Position numbers and translations under genes: made by a program
Assembly (NCBI RefSeq): GCF_003253565.1
Contig: NZ_QKUF01000001.1
Span: 329,867 to 393,866 of the forward strand
From: Thermosporothrix hazakensis
Lineage (GTDB): Bacteria > Chloroflexota > Ktedonobacteria > Ktedonobacterales > Ktedonobacteraceae
Direction: 5' to 3'
Length of the DNA: 64,000 nucleotides
The notes under the pieces: generated by a model
What the model saw: the letters and a program-made list of their open reading frames with translations, nothing else
Databases searched by the model: none
Told to the model about the DNA's origin: nothing
Part shown: piece after piece, positions 45,731 to 56,071 of the stretch
Layout: every line of letters starts with the position of its first letter
Position numbering within the stretch: the stretch's first letter is position 1

Positions 45731-47335
45731 ATGCGAATATCTCTCAGTCGCTACATACTGCTTGCCAAAAAATGGGTATGGCTGGTAGTTGTAGGGGTCG
45801 TTATTTGTGGTGTGGGCACCTTTGCCGTATCGAAGTTGTTTATTAAACCAACCTACAAAGCATCTGCAAGTATCGTGGTCACGTTGCAGACATCATCATC
45901 TCCATCGGACAACGCCACGGCAGCCCTCACGCTGCTCCCAACCTATATCGAGCTGGTCACCAACCCGACAGTGTTGCAGCCTGTAGTGAGCAAGTATCAC
46001 ATGCAATCGGCCAACGAGCTCGCCAGCAAGATTTCAGTCAAGCAGATAGGTGGCACCCAGGTGATTGAAGTTACCGTCAGCGATGAAGACCCGAAGATGG
46101 CAACCAACATCACCAATGATGTAGCCCAGAACTTCGCTCAGTACCAGAACACGCAGCTTGGTGGCGTCTCTCAGTTGCGCGTGGTACCGGCGATCGAACC
46201 CACTCGCCCGAGCAAGCCTCAGCCAACACAGGACGCTATTGTTGGTGCCCTGGTAGGGTTTGGTCTGGCAATCGCCTTGATAGTTGTTTTTGAATGGCTC
46301 GATGATCGCGTCCCCAATCCAGAAGAGATGCAGAAGCTGCTGGAGGCCGACGCGTTGACTATCATTCCCGAGCTCTCGAAGAATCAACAGGGCAAGAACG
46401 CGGAGGACACACCCGAACTGGCGGAAGGCTGCCGTGTGCTCTGTTCCAATATTGCGACCGCTCAGACTCAGCAGCCATTTAAGCTGATTATGCTAACCAG
46501 CGCCCTCGCCGGTGAAGGAAAAAGCACCATTGCGGCCAATCTCGCGACCTTTCTGGCGATGTCAGGCAAACGGGTGCTGCTGGTTGATGCCGATCTGCGC
46601 AACCCCGTGCTAGACAAGCATTTCCATATCAACAATCAGAACGGTCTGGCACAGATCCTTATGGGTGTCTGGGGAAACAACGAAATGGCGCTTGATGGCA
46701 TCCCGACAGAGATCCCTACCCTGAGGCTAATGCCTGCTGGCACACGCCCGCAGAATCCCGCGGAATTGCTGATCTCGGACACGGCGCGTCGCCTCTTCAA
46801 GCACTATCAGGATACGAACCGCTTTGACTACGTTATTTTTGATACGCCGCCCTTGCTCCCGGTTGCTGATGCCCAGATTGTGGCCTCTTATGCTGAGGTC
46901 TCGGTACTGGTTGTAGCGGCCTCTCGTTCGCCGCGTCGTTTGTTGAATAGAGCCATGCAAATTTTACGCCGCACGGGAACCCGCGTTCTGGGATTGGCGA
47001 TCAACCGCAGCCAATGGCCTGAATATGGCGATATTCATGACTATCGCGGCTCGGTCCAGACACAAGGTGCACCGCTACTTAAGGCTGCTCCGGCAGCACA
47101 ACAGCGTGTGCCCCAGCAGGCCAGTCCGGTAGCGAACCAGCCACAGATGCAGCCTGCCCAGATGCAACCTATGCAGCAGATGCAGCCCGGTCACCAGATG
47201 GCACCCAATTCACCGTCAATGATGCCCAATGCCCCTTCAATGGCTCCGGGCTCGGCACCAATGATGCCGCCACTGAACGGATCAAGAGGGCTGCTCTCGC
47301 AACAGCAACCACAACAGAACAACCAGCGCCGCTAA
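45731..47335 (+). CDS. Wzz-domain polysaccharide biosynthesis tyrosine autokinase (BY-kinase)
   Basis: 534 aa controlling chain length and export. Two membrane segments (about 16-38 and 172-193) flank a periplasmic Wzz domain; the cytoplasmic kinase has Walker A SALAGEGKSTIAANLA, Walker A' VLLVDADLRNP and Walker B YVIFDTPPLLPVADAQ. The C-terminal 95 residues are rich in Met, Pro and Gln (MQPAQMQPMQQMQPG...) and have no Tyr cluster; the only Tyr residues nearby are in EYGDIHDYRG. Autophosphorylation control may therefore differ from classical BY-kinases. First gene of the plus arm. Confidence 0.9.
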   Translation: MRISLSRYILLAKKWVWLVVVGVVICGVGTFAVSKLFIKPTYKASASIVVTLQTSSSPSDNATAALTLLPTYIELVTNPTVLQPVVSKYHMQSANELASKISVKQIGGTQVIEVTVSDEDPKMATNITNDVAQNFAQYQNTQLGGVSQLRVVPAIEPTRPSKPQPTQDAIVGALVGFGLAIALIVVFEWLDDRVPNPEEMQKLLEADALTIIPELSKNQQGKNAEDTPELAEGCRVLCSNIATAQTQQPFKLIMLTSALAGEGKSTIAANLATFLAMSGKRVLLVDADLRNPVLDKHFHINNQNGLAQILMGVWGNNEMALDGIPTEIPTLRLMPAGTRPQNPAELLISDTARRLFKHYQDTNRFDYVIFDTPPLLPVADAQIVASYAEVSVLVVAASRSPRRLLNRAMQILRRTGTRVLGLAINRSQWPEYGDIHDYRGSVQTQGAPLLKAAPAAQQRVPQQASPVANQPQMQPAQMQPMQQMQPGHQMAPNSPSMMPNAPSMAPGSAPMMPPLNGSRGLLSQQQPQQNNQRR

Positions 47336-47553
47336 ACGCTTTCAGCTTGAGCCAAACGGGGGCTCGAAGCTCCCGCAACGCTCAAGCGGCTGCTCGCTGC
47401 TTACCAGTGAGCATTATACCGTCTCTCGTTTCGCCAGCCCACGAGGAAACAATAGCAAACAAGGTACAGTGTATTGCCAAAAGGCGCTTCTACAGTCAAC
47501 AATATTCAAGCTGAACTATGAAAAATTACGTATAAGAGAATGGTCGGAAAACA

Positions 47554-50436
47554 ATGTCCCAACCGCCAAACCTTACACAGAGTGGTCACGCTGTAGCAAT
47601 CGACAGCCAGAGTACAGGAACAACAAGTGCACGCCTGGTGGCGGTACGGCTTAAATCGGCCAATAGAAATATCTTTCGCGCCCTGCTCAGTCTGGCCTCG
47701 GCAAATCTTTTATCGCGCATGATGGGTATGGTACTGCTGCTGGTCGTGACAACAATCTACGGCCAGGGAGCAGAACTGGATGCCTACTATGTCGCCTCGG
47801 TTGTCGCATTGCTGCTTCCTGACCTGCTATCAGGCTCAATCGAATCGTCCATTATCCCGGTCTACACAAAAGCGCGGCTGAAAGGGAAAGAATACGCATC
47901 CCGGCTGATCAGCACGGTGTTTTTTCTCTTCATTATCGGGCTGATTGTCTGTACCGGCATCATGCTCTTGCTGCGGCAACCGTTGATCTTCCTCTGGGGT
48001 CCGGGTCTGAAAGAGACGACCTCGCAGCTAGCGGTCAGCCTGGCCCCCTGGATTTTCCCGGTGATTATCACCTCGACCTTGAGCGGTTATATTGAGTGTC
48101 TGGTCAATGCCGAGGGGCAGTTTGGCTGGGCTGCCTATTCACGCCTGCTCGTGCCAATTACTACCGCCCTGTTTATCGTTATTGGCAACAAGCAATATGG
48201 CATTGTGATGTACTGTGTCGGCTATCTAACAGGCACCACCTTCCAGCTTGTCATCACAATGATCCGACTTTTTCAGACGAAAATCCGTCTGATCCCGGTC
48301 ATTGATCTACGCATGCAGGAGCTGCCCGAGATCTGGCAGACGGCCTGGCCCGCGCTGGTTGGGGCCCTGATCAGTCAGGCTGCCCCCTACTTCGATATGC
48401 TCTTCTCGTCCTTTATCCCGCATGAGGGAAGCGTTGCCGCGCTCAAAAACGCTGAAAAGCTGGTCGGCGTCTTCACCGGTGTGATCTTTACCTCGGTCGG
48501 CCGGGCGGCTCTACCATACCTGTCGCGACAGGCAGCGATCAAGGATATGAAGGCATTCAAAGAGACGCTGCGTCTCTACCTCTGGGGTCTGGGCATCGCG
48601 GTTACAGTGCTCTCGCTCATCATGATCGTACTGGCAACCCCTATCGTGCAGTTGCTCTTCCAGCGAGGCCGCTTCCATACCGAGGATACCGCGCTCACGG
48701 CGAACATCCTGATAGGCTTTGCGATCGGCTTAACCCCGATGGCCTTTGGCTTTACCGTCTCACGGGCCTTCAGCGCTCTGCAAAAAACACGCGTCCTGTT
48801 GATGATGACCACTATCAATATCATCTTGAACGCGCTGTTTGACGCGGTCTTCAGCTTTTTCTGGCAGAGCTTCGGTATTGCCCTTGCGACCTCGGCCTAT
48901 TATTTCGTCTCGATGTTCATCCTGCTTATCACGCTGCGCCGCATGATCGGGCCGCTGCACCTTTTCCAGCCGCCGAAACAGATTCTGACGGTGCTGCTCA
49001 AGCTCGGGCTTGGTCCCTATTACGATCTCTGGCGTGAGTGGCGTGAAGAGAACGGCATGGGCCGTTCACAATTGCTCAGGCAGGTGTTCAAGATCGGGGC
49101 CGCAATTGTCGCCTTTGGAGCCGGCATTGTCGGTACCGTGACAAATAGCAAGCTGGCAATTAGCGCCGCATTTGGCTCGATTGTGCTGATGTTCCTGATG
49201 CAGTCCCCCTATATCCTGCTTCTCAGTTGGGTGGGATTGGATGCACTGATTGGCTCAACCATTCAGATCTTTAACGGGCATAACCTGCTCTCGGGACTGA
49301 CTTTCCCAACACTGGCTTTGATGCTGGTTACGCCAATCAAGCCCGCGTTCCGCTGGATGCCGCCACTGGCAATCCTGACAGCCTATGTGCTCTGGATGCT
49401 TCCCGGGCTTCCCTTTATCCGTGTGAGCATCTCTGAGTTTATGACGATGTGGCTGGTTCATCTGGCCTGTATCGCAGTCCCGATCCTGATGATGCATCAT
49501 ATCAACACCCGCAAACGCATGCTGCTGCTGGTTGATGGCATTCTGGCGATGACCGTCTTTATCTCGCTCTACGGCATCTATGGCTACTTTACTCATACTG
49601 ACGGCCACTATGATAACGAGATCGCGGGACTCTTCCGCGCGGGCTCAATCTTTGCTGCGCCCCCGACCCTGGCGCTTTTTGAGGCGCTCACCATTCCACT
49701 GGCGATCTACCGTTTGTTCACGCTCAAGACGTGGCCTACGCGCCTGCTTGGTGGTATTGTGCTCGGCCTGATGCTGGCCGGTCTGGGCGTCACGTTCACC
49801 CGCACCACGCTGGGGAGTGTGGCGGTCAGCATTTTCCTGATGCTGATGCTGCTTCCCTACAAGAAGCTACGTGTGTGGCTGCTTGGCGGCGCCGTTGTCC
49901 TGTTCATCCTGGCGCTCATTGTGACCTCTGCCCTGAACATTCCGGTCTTTGAGCGGTTCTTCAGCAACGACATCTTTACCCTGAATGGGCGTACCTATCT
50001 GTGGCAGGCAGTGCTTGAGCACTTTAACCCGGCAGCTATTTTCGGCGAAGGCCTCTATAGCTCAAATATTCTGCTGATTGAGCAACCAGTCTCAATTGGA
50101 GCGGGTATCGTGGATAACGCGCCGCACAATGTGTTTCTGGAATCGATGTACGATCATGGCTTTATCGGGCTAACAATCCTGCTGCTCCTGATGATCTCCC
50201 TGCCCTGGACAATGATCCGGCGCATGCGCGATGCCTCACCGGAGCACCGGCTTGTGCTGGCAATGGGGGTAGCCGTTTTCTTCAATGTCTTTGTCCATGC
50301 GTTTGTAATCACGGTGATGTGGAGCCAGCAAGTCAGCATCTATATCTGGATGATCCTTGCGCTTCCCTTCCTGCCTTACTGGAACCAAATCTCGCGCCCC
50401 CAAAGCGTGGAGGCAATGGAGGTAACTCATGCCTGA
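47554..50436 (+). CDS. Fusion of MurJ/Wzx-like lipid-linked glycan flippase and O-antigen polymerase/ligase
   Basis: 960-aa, roughly 24 membrane segments. Residues about 30-470 are a MATE/MviN-type flippase (SLASANLLSRMMGMVLLLVVTTIYG, AWPALVGALISQAAPYFDML, NIILNALFDAVFSFFWQ). A cytoplasmic linker (about 475-515) leads to a C-terminal O-antigen ligase/polymerase (Wzy_C) from about 545: LGVTFTRTTLGSVAVSIF, NGRTYLWQAVLEHFNPAAIFGEGLYSS and APHNVFLESMYDHGFIG. In known systems flippase and polymerase are separate proteins; here one chain would combine translocation and polymerisation. Overlaps the next gene by 8 nt. Confidence 0.85.
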   Translation: MSQPPNLTQSGHAVAIDSQSTGTTSARLVAVRLKSANRNIFRALLSLASANLLSRMMGMVLLLVVTTIYGQGAELDAYYVASVVALLLPDLLSGSIESSIIPVYTKARLKGKEYASRLISTVFFLFIIGLIVCTGIMLLLRQPLIFLWGPGLKETTSQLAVSLAPWIFPVIITSTLSGYIECLVNAEGQFGWAAYSRLLVPITTALFIVIGNKQYGIVMYCVGYLTGTTFQLVITMIRLFQTKIRLIPVIDLRMQELPEIWQTAWPALVGALISQAAPYFDMLFSSFIPHEGSVAALKNAEKLVGVFTGVIFTSVGRAALPYLSRQAAIKDMKAFKETLRLYLWGLGIAVTVLSLIMIVLATPIVQLLFQRGRFHTEDTALTANILIGFAIGLTPMAFGFTVSRAFSALQKTRVLLMMTTINIILNALFDAVFSFFWQSFGIALATSAYYFVSMFILLITLRRMIGPLHLFQPPKQILTVLLKLGLGPYYDLWREWREENGMGRSQLLRQVFKIGAAIVAFGAGIVGTVTNSKLAISAAFGSIVLMFLMQSPYILLLSWVGLDALIGSTIQIFNGHNLLSGLTFPTLALMLVTPIKPAFRWMPPLAILTAYVLWMLPGLPFIRVSISEFMTMWLVHLACIAVPILMMHHINTRKRMLLLVDGILAMTVFISLYGIYGYFTHTDGHYDNEIAGLFRAGSIFAAPPTLALFEALTIPLAIYRLFTLKTWPTRLLGGIVLGLMLAGLGVTFTRTTLGSVAVSIFLMLMLLPYKKLRVWLLGGAVVLFILALIVTSALNIPVFERFFSNDIFTLNGRTYLWQAVLEHFNPAAIFGEGLYSSNILLIEQPVSIGAGIVDNAPHNVFLESMYDHGFIGLTILLLLMISLPWTMIRRMRDASPEHRLVLAMGVAVFFNVFVHAFVITVMWSQQVSIYIWMILALPFLPYWNQISRPQSVEAMEVTHA

Positions 50437-51733
50437 ACAACCAACCCCCGGCAAACGCCTGCGTATCTGTGTCTTTTCGTTTATGTTTCACCCATTTGTT
50501 GGCGGCTCGGAGGCACAGGCCGAAAAACACGCGCAACAACTTCGCGCCCTCGGGCATGACGTGACGGTGATGACACTGCGGCACTATAAGCACTGGGATA
50601 AACGCTCCATACATAACGGTCTGCCGATTCTGCGCATCGGCGGCCTCTACTATCCTGACGGGCGGCTCCGCATCGGGCGTACCGGGCATCTTCCCTATGA
50701 GCTGATGACCTTCATCAAGCTCTGGCGCATGCGCCACCATTTCGATGTGATCCATATGATGCAGGTTGGCACGCTTGGCGCAATCGCCGCGTTTATCACC
50801 CGTTTCACCGGGACGCCGCTGCTCATCAGCGTGCAGAGCGCAGGACCAACACAGGAACAATTGACACGCATTCGTCAGCAGGGTGCAATGCTGATGGCCG
50901 ACACGCTGAAAGGGAAGCTCCCGCCCGAGCTCCTGCGCGTTCCCGATGGCGATTGGACCGCTGGCGATCTGGACGATATGAAGCGCTCTATTTACTGGGG
51001 TGGGCTCTTTCAGCGTTATCTAAAGCGCTCTCATGCCCGCTATCAGGTGCTCAGCCATCGCAGCGCGGCCTATCTGATAGCAAACGGGATCGCGCAGGAG
51101 AAGATTTTCCGCATTCCTAACGGCATCGATACCGAACAGGTCAGGCCAATCGAGCGGCGCCCCACCCCTGAGCAGCGAGAGCGCATTATTACCTGCGTCG
51201 CCCGCATGGAATATCCTAAAGGGGTTGATGTGCTACTTCACGCCTGGGCCCGCATGATGCGGGAATGGCATTCCGATATACAACCCCGCCTGCGACTCGT
51301 CGGGGAAGGAGCTTTTCGCCCACAGATAGAGCGGATCGCAAGCGAGCTCGGCATTCTGGACAGCGTTGAGTTTCTGGGACTTCGGCGTGATGTCATGGAC
51401 CTGCTTCATCAGTCATGGGGGTTCGTGCTCCCCTCGCGCTGGGAAGGCATGCCAAACGCGCTGCTTGAGGCGATGGCGTGCGGGCTCCCCTGCGTGGCAA
51501 CCCGCGTCAGCGGCAGCGAAGATCTGATTGTCGATCAGGAGAACGGACTGCTTGTACCGCCAGAAGATCCCGTGGCGATGGCACAAGCACTGCGACACCT
51601 CATCGAAGATCATGAACACGCTGAACGCATGGGACAGGCCGCACGAACAACCGTCGAGCGCGACTATAATCTGAAAGCAATCGTTCACCGTACCGTTGAA
51701 CTGTATTATTCACTGCTGACTGAGAAAAAATAA
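50429..51733 (+). CDS. Glycosyltransferase family 4 protein
   Basis: 434 aa, GT-B fold. Donor site features: RLVGEGAFRPQIERIA, FLGLRRDVMDL and PSRWEGMPNALLEAMACGLPCVATRVSGSEDLI (EX7E motif). N-terminal HPFVGGSEAQAEKHAQQL marks the acceptor domain. Uses a nucleotide sugar to extend the lipid-linked repeat unit; sugar specificity is not deducible. GGAGGT is 6 nt before its ATG within the fusion gene. Shows close similarity to the following transferase. Confidence 0.9.
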   Translation: MPEQPTPGKRLRICVFSFMFHPFVGGSEAQAEKHAQQLRALGHDVTVMTLRHYKHWDKRSIHNGLPILRIGGLYYPDGRLRIGRTGHLPYELMTFIKLWRMRHHFDVIHMMQVGTLGAIAAFITRFTGTPLLISVQSAGPTQEQLTRIRQQGAMLMADTLKGKLPPELLRVPDGDWTAGDLDDMKRSIYWGGLFQRYLKRSHARYQVLSHRSAAYLIANGIAQEKIFRIPNGIDTEQVRPIERRPTPEQRERIITCVARMEYPKGVDVLLHAWARMMREWHSDIQPRLRLVGEGAFRPQIERIASELGILDSVEFLGLRRDVMDLLHQSWGFVLPSRWEGMPNALLEAMACGLPCVATRVSGSEDLIVDQENGLLVPPEDPVAMAQALRHLIEDHEHAERMGQAARTTVERDYNLKAIVHRTVELYYSLLTEKK

Positions 51734-51735
51734 AG

Positions 51736-52995
51736 ATGTCTCAAAAGAAACGTATTTATCTGGTTATCGCGACATTTCACCCATATGTGGGTGGTGCTGA
51801 AACACAAGCGCTGCTTCAGGCCCGGATCTTGAGGGACCTCGGGCATGAAGCAACCGTTGTGACGTTCCAACACAAGAAGGAATGGGCCTCGCGTGAGATT
51901 GTCAAAGGCGTTCCGGTCATTCGTGTTGGTCGCTCGGTGCTTGTGGGAAGAGAAAGGCTGCCGCGCCTTCTTCAGCGCCTGATGTATTTCCTGGCTCTCA
52001 TTATGCTTGGCTGGACACTCTGGAAGCATCGAAGCCGTTATGATCTCCTGCATGTCTACCAACTCAGCACGTTGACGCTTCCAAATGCACTTGTAGCTCT
52101 TTTTGCTAGAAAACCAATGCTGATCCTTGTTTGCAGCACGGGCGGCGATAAGCGCAATGGACCCGTAAAGCTCCTTGCCGGCCCACTGCCTCCCGAAACC
52201 CCTTGTCTGCATCTGGATAACCAGAACTGGATCAACGGGGATCTCGAAGGCCTGGTACGTTTGGGGCGGCCCTTTGTCCTTTTGGCCTATCAATTGCTGA
52301 AAACGGTCAATGCCAGAGTTATTATTACCAGTTCACGTATGTGGAACTATCTCAAAGAGAATCATTTCGCCCTGCCCAATACGCACCTTATTCCGAGCGG
52401 CGTCGATATACAACGCTTCCATCCGGCAGAAAAAGAGCTGCCTGAAAAGTCCCGAACAGTTGTCTGTGTCGCCCAAATGCGGTATGAAAAAGGTATTGAT
52501 GTCTTGCTTCAGGCGTGGAAGCTGGTGCAGGCGCAGCGCCCCGACACCCGGCTGATCGTCTTCGGCGATGGTCCACTGCACCGGCAGCTCACCGAGCTGG
52601 CCCGGGCCCTTAAGGTGCAGGAGAGCGTCGAGTTCGCCGGGGCACGGAGCGATATACCGCAACAGCTCCATCGTGGAGCCCTTTCCATTCTCCCCTCACG
52701 CTGGGAGGGAATGCCAAACGCAGTGCTTGAAGCAATGGCCTCGGGCCTACCCTGCATCGCAACGCGTGTCAGTGGCAGTGAGGACATCATTCAGGATGAG
52801 ATCAATGGTCGCCTGATCCCGGTCGACGATTATCATGCCCTTGCTGAGGCTATTCTTGATCTGCTTCAAGACCCCGAGAAACTCAAGCGCTACGGTCAGG
52901 CGGCCAGGAAACGAATTGAACAGCACTATTCCCTGGATCTTATCACCCATACCTATTTAAAAATGTATGACGAAATGATATCGGCGAAACGGTAG
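51736..52995 (+). CDS. Glycosyltransferase family 4 protein
   Basis: 419 aa. IATFHPYVGGAETQALLQARIL, RLIVFGDGPLHRQLTELAR and PSRWEGMPNAVLEAMASGLPCIATRVSGSEDII are the family motifs. It follows the previous gene after 2 nt and seems to be a tandem duplicate diverged in acceptor domain. A hydrophobic stretch (LMYFLALIMLGWTLW) suggests peripheral membrane association. Confidence 0.9.
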   Translation: MSQKKRIYLVIATFHPYVGGAETQALLQARILRDLGHEATVVTFQHKKEWASREIVKGVPVIRVGRSVLVGRERLPRLLQRLMYFLALIMLGWTLWKHRSRYDLLHVYQLSTLTLPNALVALFARKPMLILVCSTGGDKRNGPVKLLAGPLPPETPCLHLDNQNWINGDLEGLVRLGRPFVLLAYQLLKTVNARVIITSSRMWNYLKENHFALPNTHLIPSGVDIQRFHPAEKELPEKSRTVVCVAQMRYEKGIDVLLQAWKLVQAQRPDTRLIVFGDGPLHRQLTELARALKVQESVEFAGARSDIPQQLHRGALSILPSRWEGMPNAVLEAMASGLPCIATRVSGSEDIIQDEINGRLIPVDDYHALAEAILDLLQDPEKLKRYGQAARKRIEQHYSLDLITHTYLKMYDEMISAKR

Positions 52996-53038
52996 AAAGC
53001 AACAGGCCCCATCCAGGGCTTATGAGGAGAGCGAAATT

Positions 53039-54982
53039 ATGTGCGGAATTTGTGGATACTACAACGGAAGCAGCGGTGAACCGGCCTCACAAGCAATCAT
53101 AGAGCATATGACACAGCTTATTCACCACCGGGGCCCCGATGACACCGGCTATCACCTGGATGGGCCCCTCGGGCTCGGTTTTGCCCGCCTCAGCATTATT
53201 GACCTTGAGGGCGGCCACCAACCAATGTGCAACGAGACGGGAGAGATCTGGCTTGTCTTCAATGGCGAGATCTGGAACTATCAGGAGCTCCGCAAAGAGC
53301 TCATCGAGAAAGGACATCGCTTCAGCACCAGCAGCGATTCAGAAACAATCATTCATGCCTATGAGGAATATGGACTCGATTGCTTCACCCGGCTACATGG
53401 CATGTTCGGGCTCGTGCTCTGGGATGCTCCCCGCAAGCGGCTGCTGCTGGCGCGTGATCGGGCAGGAAAAAAGCCGCTGTACTATACGCATGTCAACGGG
53501 ACACTTGTCTTTGGCTCGGAGATCAAGGCGCTGCTGGCACATCCTGGCGTCAAACGCGAGCCCGATATACAGGCAATGGCAGATTTTCTCAGCGTGCGCT
53601 ATGTGCCAGGCCCGGAGACGCTCTTCGCCAATATCTATAAGGTGCAACCCGGGCACTGGCTGCTGTATGAGCACGATACCCTTCAGGAAAACTGCTACTG
53701 GGATTATCAGTTCGGCAAGATCGAACAGCAGGCCGAGGAAGACTATATTCAGGGCATCCGTGCCCATATCTGGCGTGCCGTCGAAGAGCGGATGATGGCG
53801 GATGTGCCGGTAGGCGCGATGCTCAGCGGTGGCGTCGATTCAAGCATTATCACCGGCATTATGAGCAAGCTAACCAACCAGAAGGTGAAAACCTTTGCCG
53901 TTGGCTTCGATCACCCCGACTATAGCGAGCTTCCCTATGCGCGGCTGGTCGCCCGTCACTTTGGTACCGACCATCATGAGCTGGTGGTGAAATCCTCTGA
54001 TATGACGCAATACTGGCCCCTGCTCACCTGGCACCGAGACGAGCCGGTCAGCGAGCCCTCTGATCTGGGCGTCTATCTTATCTCCAGATTGGCACGCCAG
54101 TACGTCAAGGTCGTGCTTTCAGGCGAGGGAGGGGACGAGCTCTTCGCGGGCTATCCCAAATATGTCGTTGACTGGATCGCCCAGTATTACCATATCCTGC
54201 CACGGGTCGTACGCGATAACGTCATCCAGCAGCTTCTTGACAGGCTCCCCTATAGCATGCGCAAGCTGAAAAACACGGCTCGCACCCTTTCACAGCCTGC
54301 TCCACAACGCTGGATGTCCTGGTTCGGAATCTTTAACGGGCCCATGAAAAATGAGCTGCTCAGCAAGCACGTCCTGAGTTCCATCAATATGGATGCAGCG
54401 AGGGCCTTCCAGCGCTGGTTGAGCAAGAACCCGCAACGCGATGACCTGTCGGCAATGCTCTATCTCGATACCAGGATCTGGCTCCCGGACAACCTGCTGA
54501 TGAAGGGCGACAAGATGACAATGGCAGCCTCGCTAGAGTCACGGATTCCCCTGCTGGACTATCACCTGATGGAATATGCCGCCAGCATCCCTTCACATAA
54601 CAAAATCAAGCCGTTCCGCGCCAAATATCTGTTGAAAAAGGCCTTTACCGATTTCCTGCCGCATCCCATCCTGACCCGAAAGAAAATGGGGTTCAATGTG
54701 CCCACCGGCATCTGGTTCCGGGGTGGCCAGCGCAACCTGATTACACAGTTGCTGCTCTCCGATCGCCTGTGCAGCCGAGGTTATTTCAATGAGGAGTTCA
54801 TTGCCAGAATGCTCCGCGAGCACCTTGAAGGGCGCACCAACTATCAGGCACAACTGTTCACGCTTGCCAGCCTGGAACTCTGGTTCCGCATCTTTATCGA
54901 TAGCCCGAAGCTGGAAAAGCCCGAACTCTCGGTCGAGGAGTTGCTTGCTGAAGATCAGAAGGTCGCTGTCAGTCTCTCTTAA
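53039..54982 (+). CDS. asnB: Asparagine synthase (glutamine-hydrolysing)-like amidotransferase
   Basis: 647 aa. N-terminal glutaminase with Cys2 nucleophile (MCGICGYYNG), FNGEIWNYQELR, and SDSETIIHAYEEYG; ATP-pyrophosphatase domain with MLSGGVDSSIITGIMSKL, VLSGEGGDELFAGYPKY and the C-terminal LKKAFTDFLP. Within exopolysaccharide loci such proteins often amidate a uronic acid (WbpS-like) rather than making asparagine; this fits the diacetamido-uronate genes here but is inference. GAGGAG is 9 nt upstream. Confidence 0.9.
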   Translation: MCGICGYYNGSSGEPASQAIIEHMTQLIHHRGPDDTGYHLDGPLGLGFARLSIIDLEGGHQPMCNETGEIWLVFNGEIWNYQELRKELIEKGHRFSTSSDSETIIHAYEEYGLDCFTRLHGMFGLVLWDAPRKRLLLARDRAGKKPLYYTHVNGTLVFGSEIKALLAHPGVKREPDIQAMADFLSVRYVPGPETLFANIYKVQPGHWLLYEHDTLQENCYWDYQFGKIEQQAEEDYIQGIRAHIWRAVEERMMADVPVGAMLSGGVDSSIITGIMSKLTNQKVKTFAVGFDHPDYSELPYARLVARHFGTDHHELVVKSSDMTQYWPLLTWHRDEPVSEPSDLGVYLISRLARQYVKVVLSGEGGDELFAGYPKYVVDWIAQYYHILPRVVRDNVIQQLLDRLPYSMRKLKNTARTLSQPAPQRWMSWFGIFNGPMKNELLSKHVLSSINMDAARAFQRWLSKNPQRDDLSAMLYLDTRIWLPDNLLMKGDKMTMAASLESRIPLLDYHLMEYAASIPSHNKIKPFRAKYLLKKAFTDFLPHPILTRKKMGFNVPTGIWFRGGQRNLITQLLLSDRLCSRGYFNEEFIARMLREHLEGRTNYQAQLFTLASLELWFRIFIDSPKLEKPELSVEELLAEDQKVAVSLS

Positions 54983-55006
54983 TGTCAATTGAAGGGGTAG
55001 TAATTC

Positions 55007-56071
55007 GTGTCTGCACTCAACGCATCGCCTTATCGCATTCTTATGGTCACTGGCATCTACCCGACCCCCGCACGGCCCCATAAAGGCACCTTTATCAAGG
55101 CCTGGGTAGATGCATTGGAGGCGCTTGGCCATCAGGTTGATATCATTCACCCTGACCCCGCCCTGCCAACGCCGATACGCTATATTTCGACCGCGCTCCA
55201 GGTCTTTTTGAAGACGCTGACAGGTCGCTACGATATCATCAATGGTCACTACGGTCTCTGGTGTCTGCTGGCTCGTTTACAGTGGACCACGCCCGTTGTT
55301 GCCGCATATCTGGGCGACGATCTGCTTGGCACCGTCACCCCACAGGGAGGCCATAGCAAGAAGAGCCTGTTTGTTGTCGCCGTCAGCCGCTGGCTCTGCA
55401 AGCACGTCGATGCGGTCACCGTGAAGACAGAGGAGATGAAACGCGCCTCTCGCTTTGCCGACGCGGTCGTGATTCCTGATGGGATCAACTTCGAGCTCTT
55501 TCAACCGATTCCGCGTGAAGAGGCACGCCGGGCCCTGGGATGGGATCCTGACCGTTTCTATGTTGTCTTCGCCAATAACCCTGAGATCCCCGTCAAGAAT
55601 TACGCACTGGCGCAACAGGCCATCAAACGCTTGCGCGAGAAGACCGGGCTTGAAGCAGAACTGGTCGTCGCGAATGGGCTGCCGCAAACAGAGGTGACGC
55701 GCTATATCAACGCCAGTAACGCGCTGATTCTGCCCTCGGTGCAGGAAGGATCACCCAATGTTGTCAAGGAAGCGATGGCCTGCAATGTCCCGGTTGTTGC
55801 AACCCGCGTGGGGGATGTGGCCGAGGTGATCGGTCGGACTGCGGGCTGTAGCGTCTGTGAGCATAATGCAGAGTCGCTGGCTGATGGACTGGCAAAGGCT
55901 CTGCGCCACCCTGAGCGCACCAGCGGACGCGAAGATATCTGTCATCTCAATCACATGACCATTGCCAAAGATGTGCTTGCGCTCTATACCCGAGCCATTC
56001 GTCACAAGGAGCAAAAGCGAGCGCAGAGGCTCCGGGTACGCTTTTTCAGCGTTGAGGGAGGCAAGCGATGA
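55007..56071 (+). CDS. Glycosyltransferase (GT4-like)
   Basis: 354 aa. MVTGIYPTPARPHKGTFIKAWVDALEALGHQVDIIHP opens the acceptor domain; YVVFANNPEIPVKNYALAQQAI and PSVQEGSPNVVKEAMACNVPVVATRVGDVAEVI form the donor site. GTG start 24 nt after asnB, with AAGGGG about 9 nt upstream. ATGA overlap with the next transferase. Confidence 0.88.
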   Translation: MSALNASPYRILMVTGIYPTPARPHKGTFIKAWVDALEALGHQVDIIHPDPALPTPIRYISTALQVFLKTLTGRYDIINGHYGLWCLLARLQWTTPVVAAYLGDDLLGTVTPQGGHSKKSLFVVAVSRWLCKHVDAVTVKTEEMKRASRFADAVVIPDGINFELFQPIPREEARRALGWDPDRFYVVFANNPEIPVKNYALAQQAIKRLREKTGLEAELVVANGLPQTEVTRYINASNALILPSVQEGSPNVVKEAMACNVPVVATRVGDVAEVIGRTAGCSVCEHNAESLADGLAKALRHPERTSGREDICHLNHMTIAKDVLALYTRAIRHKEQKRAQRLRVRFFSVEGGKR

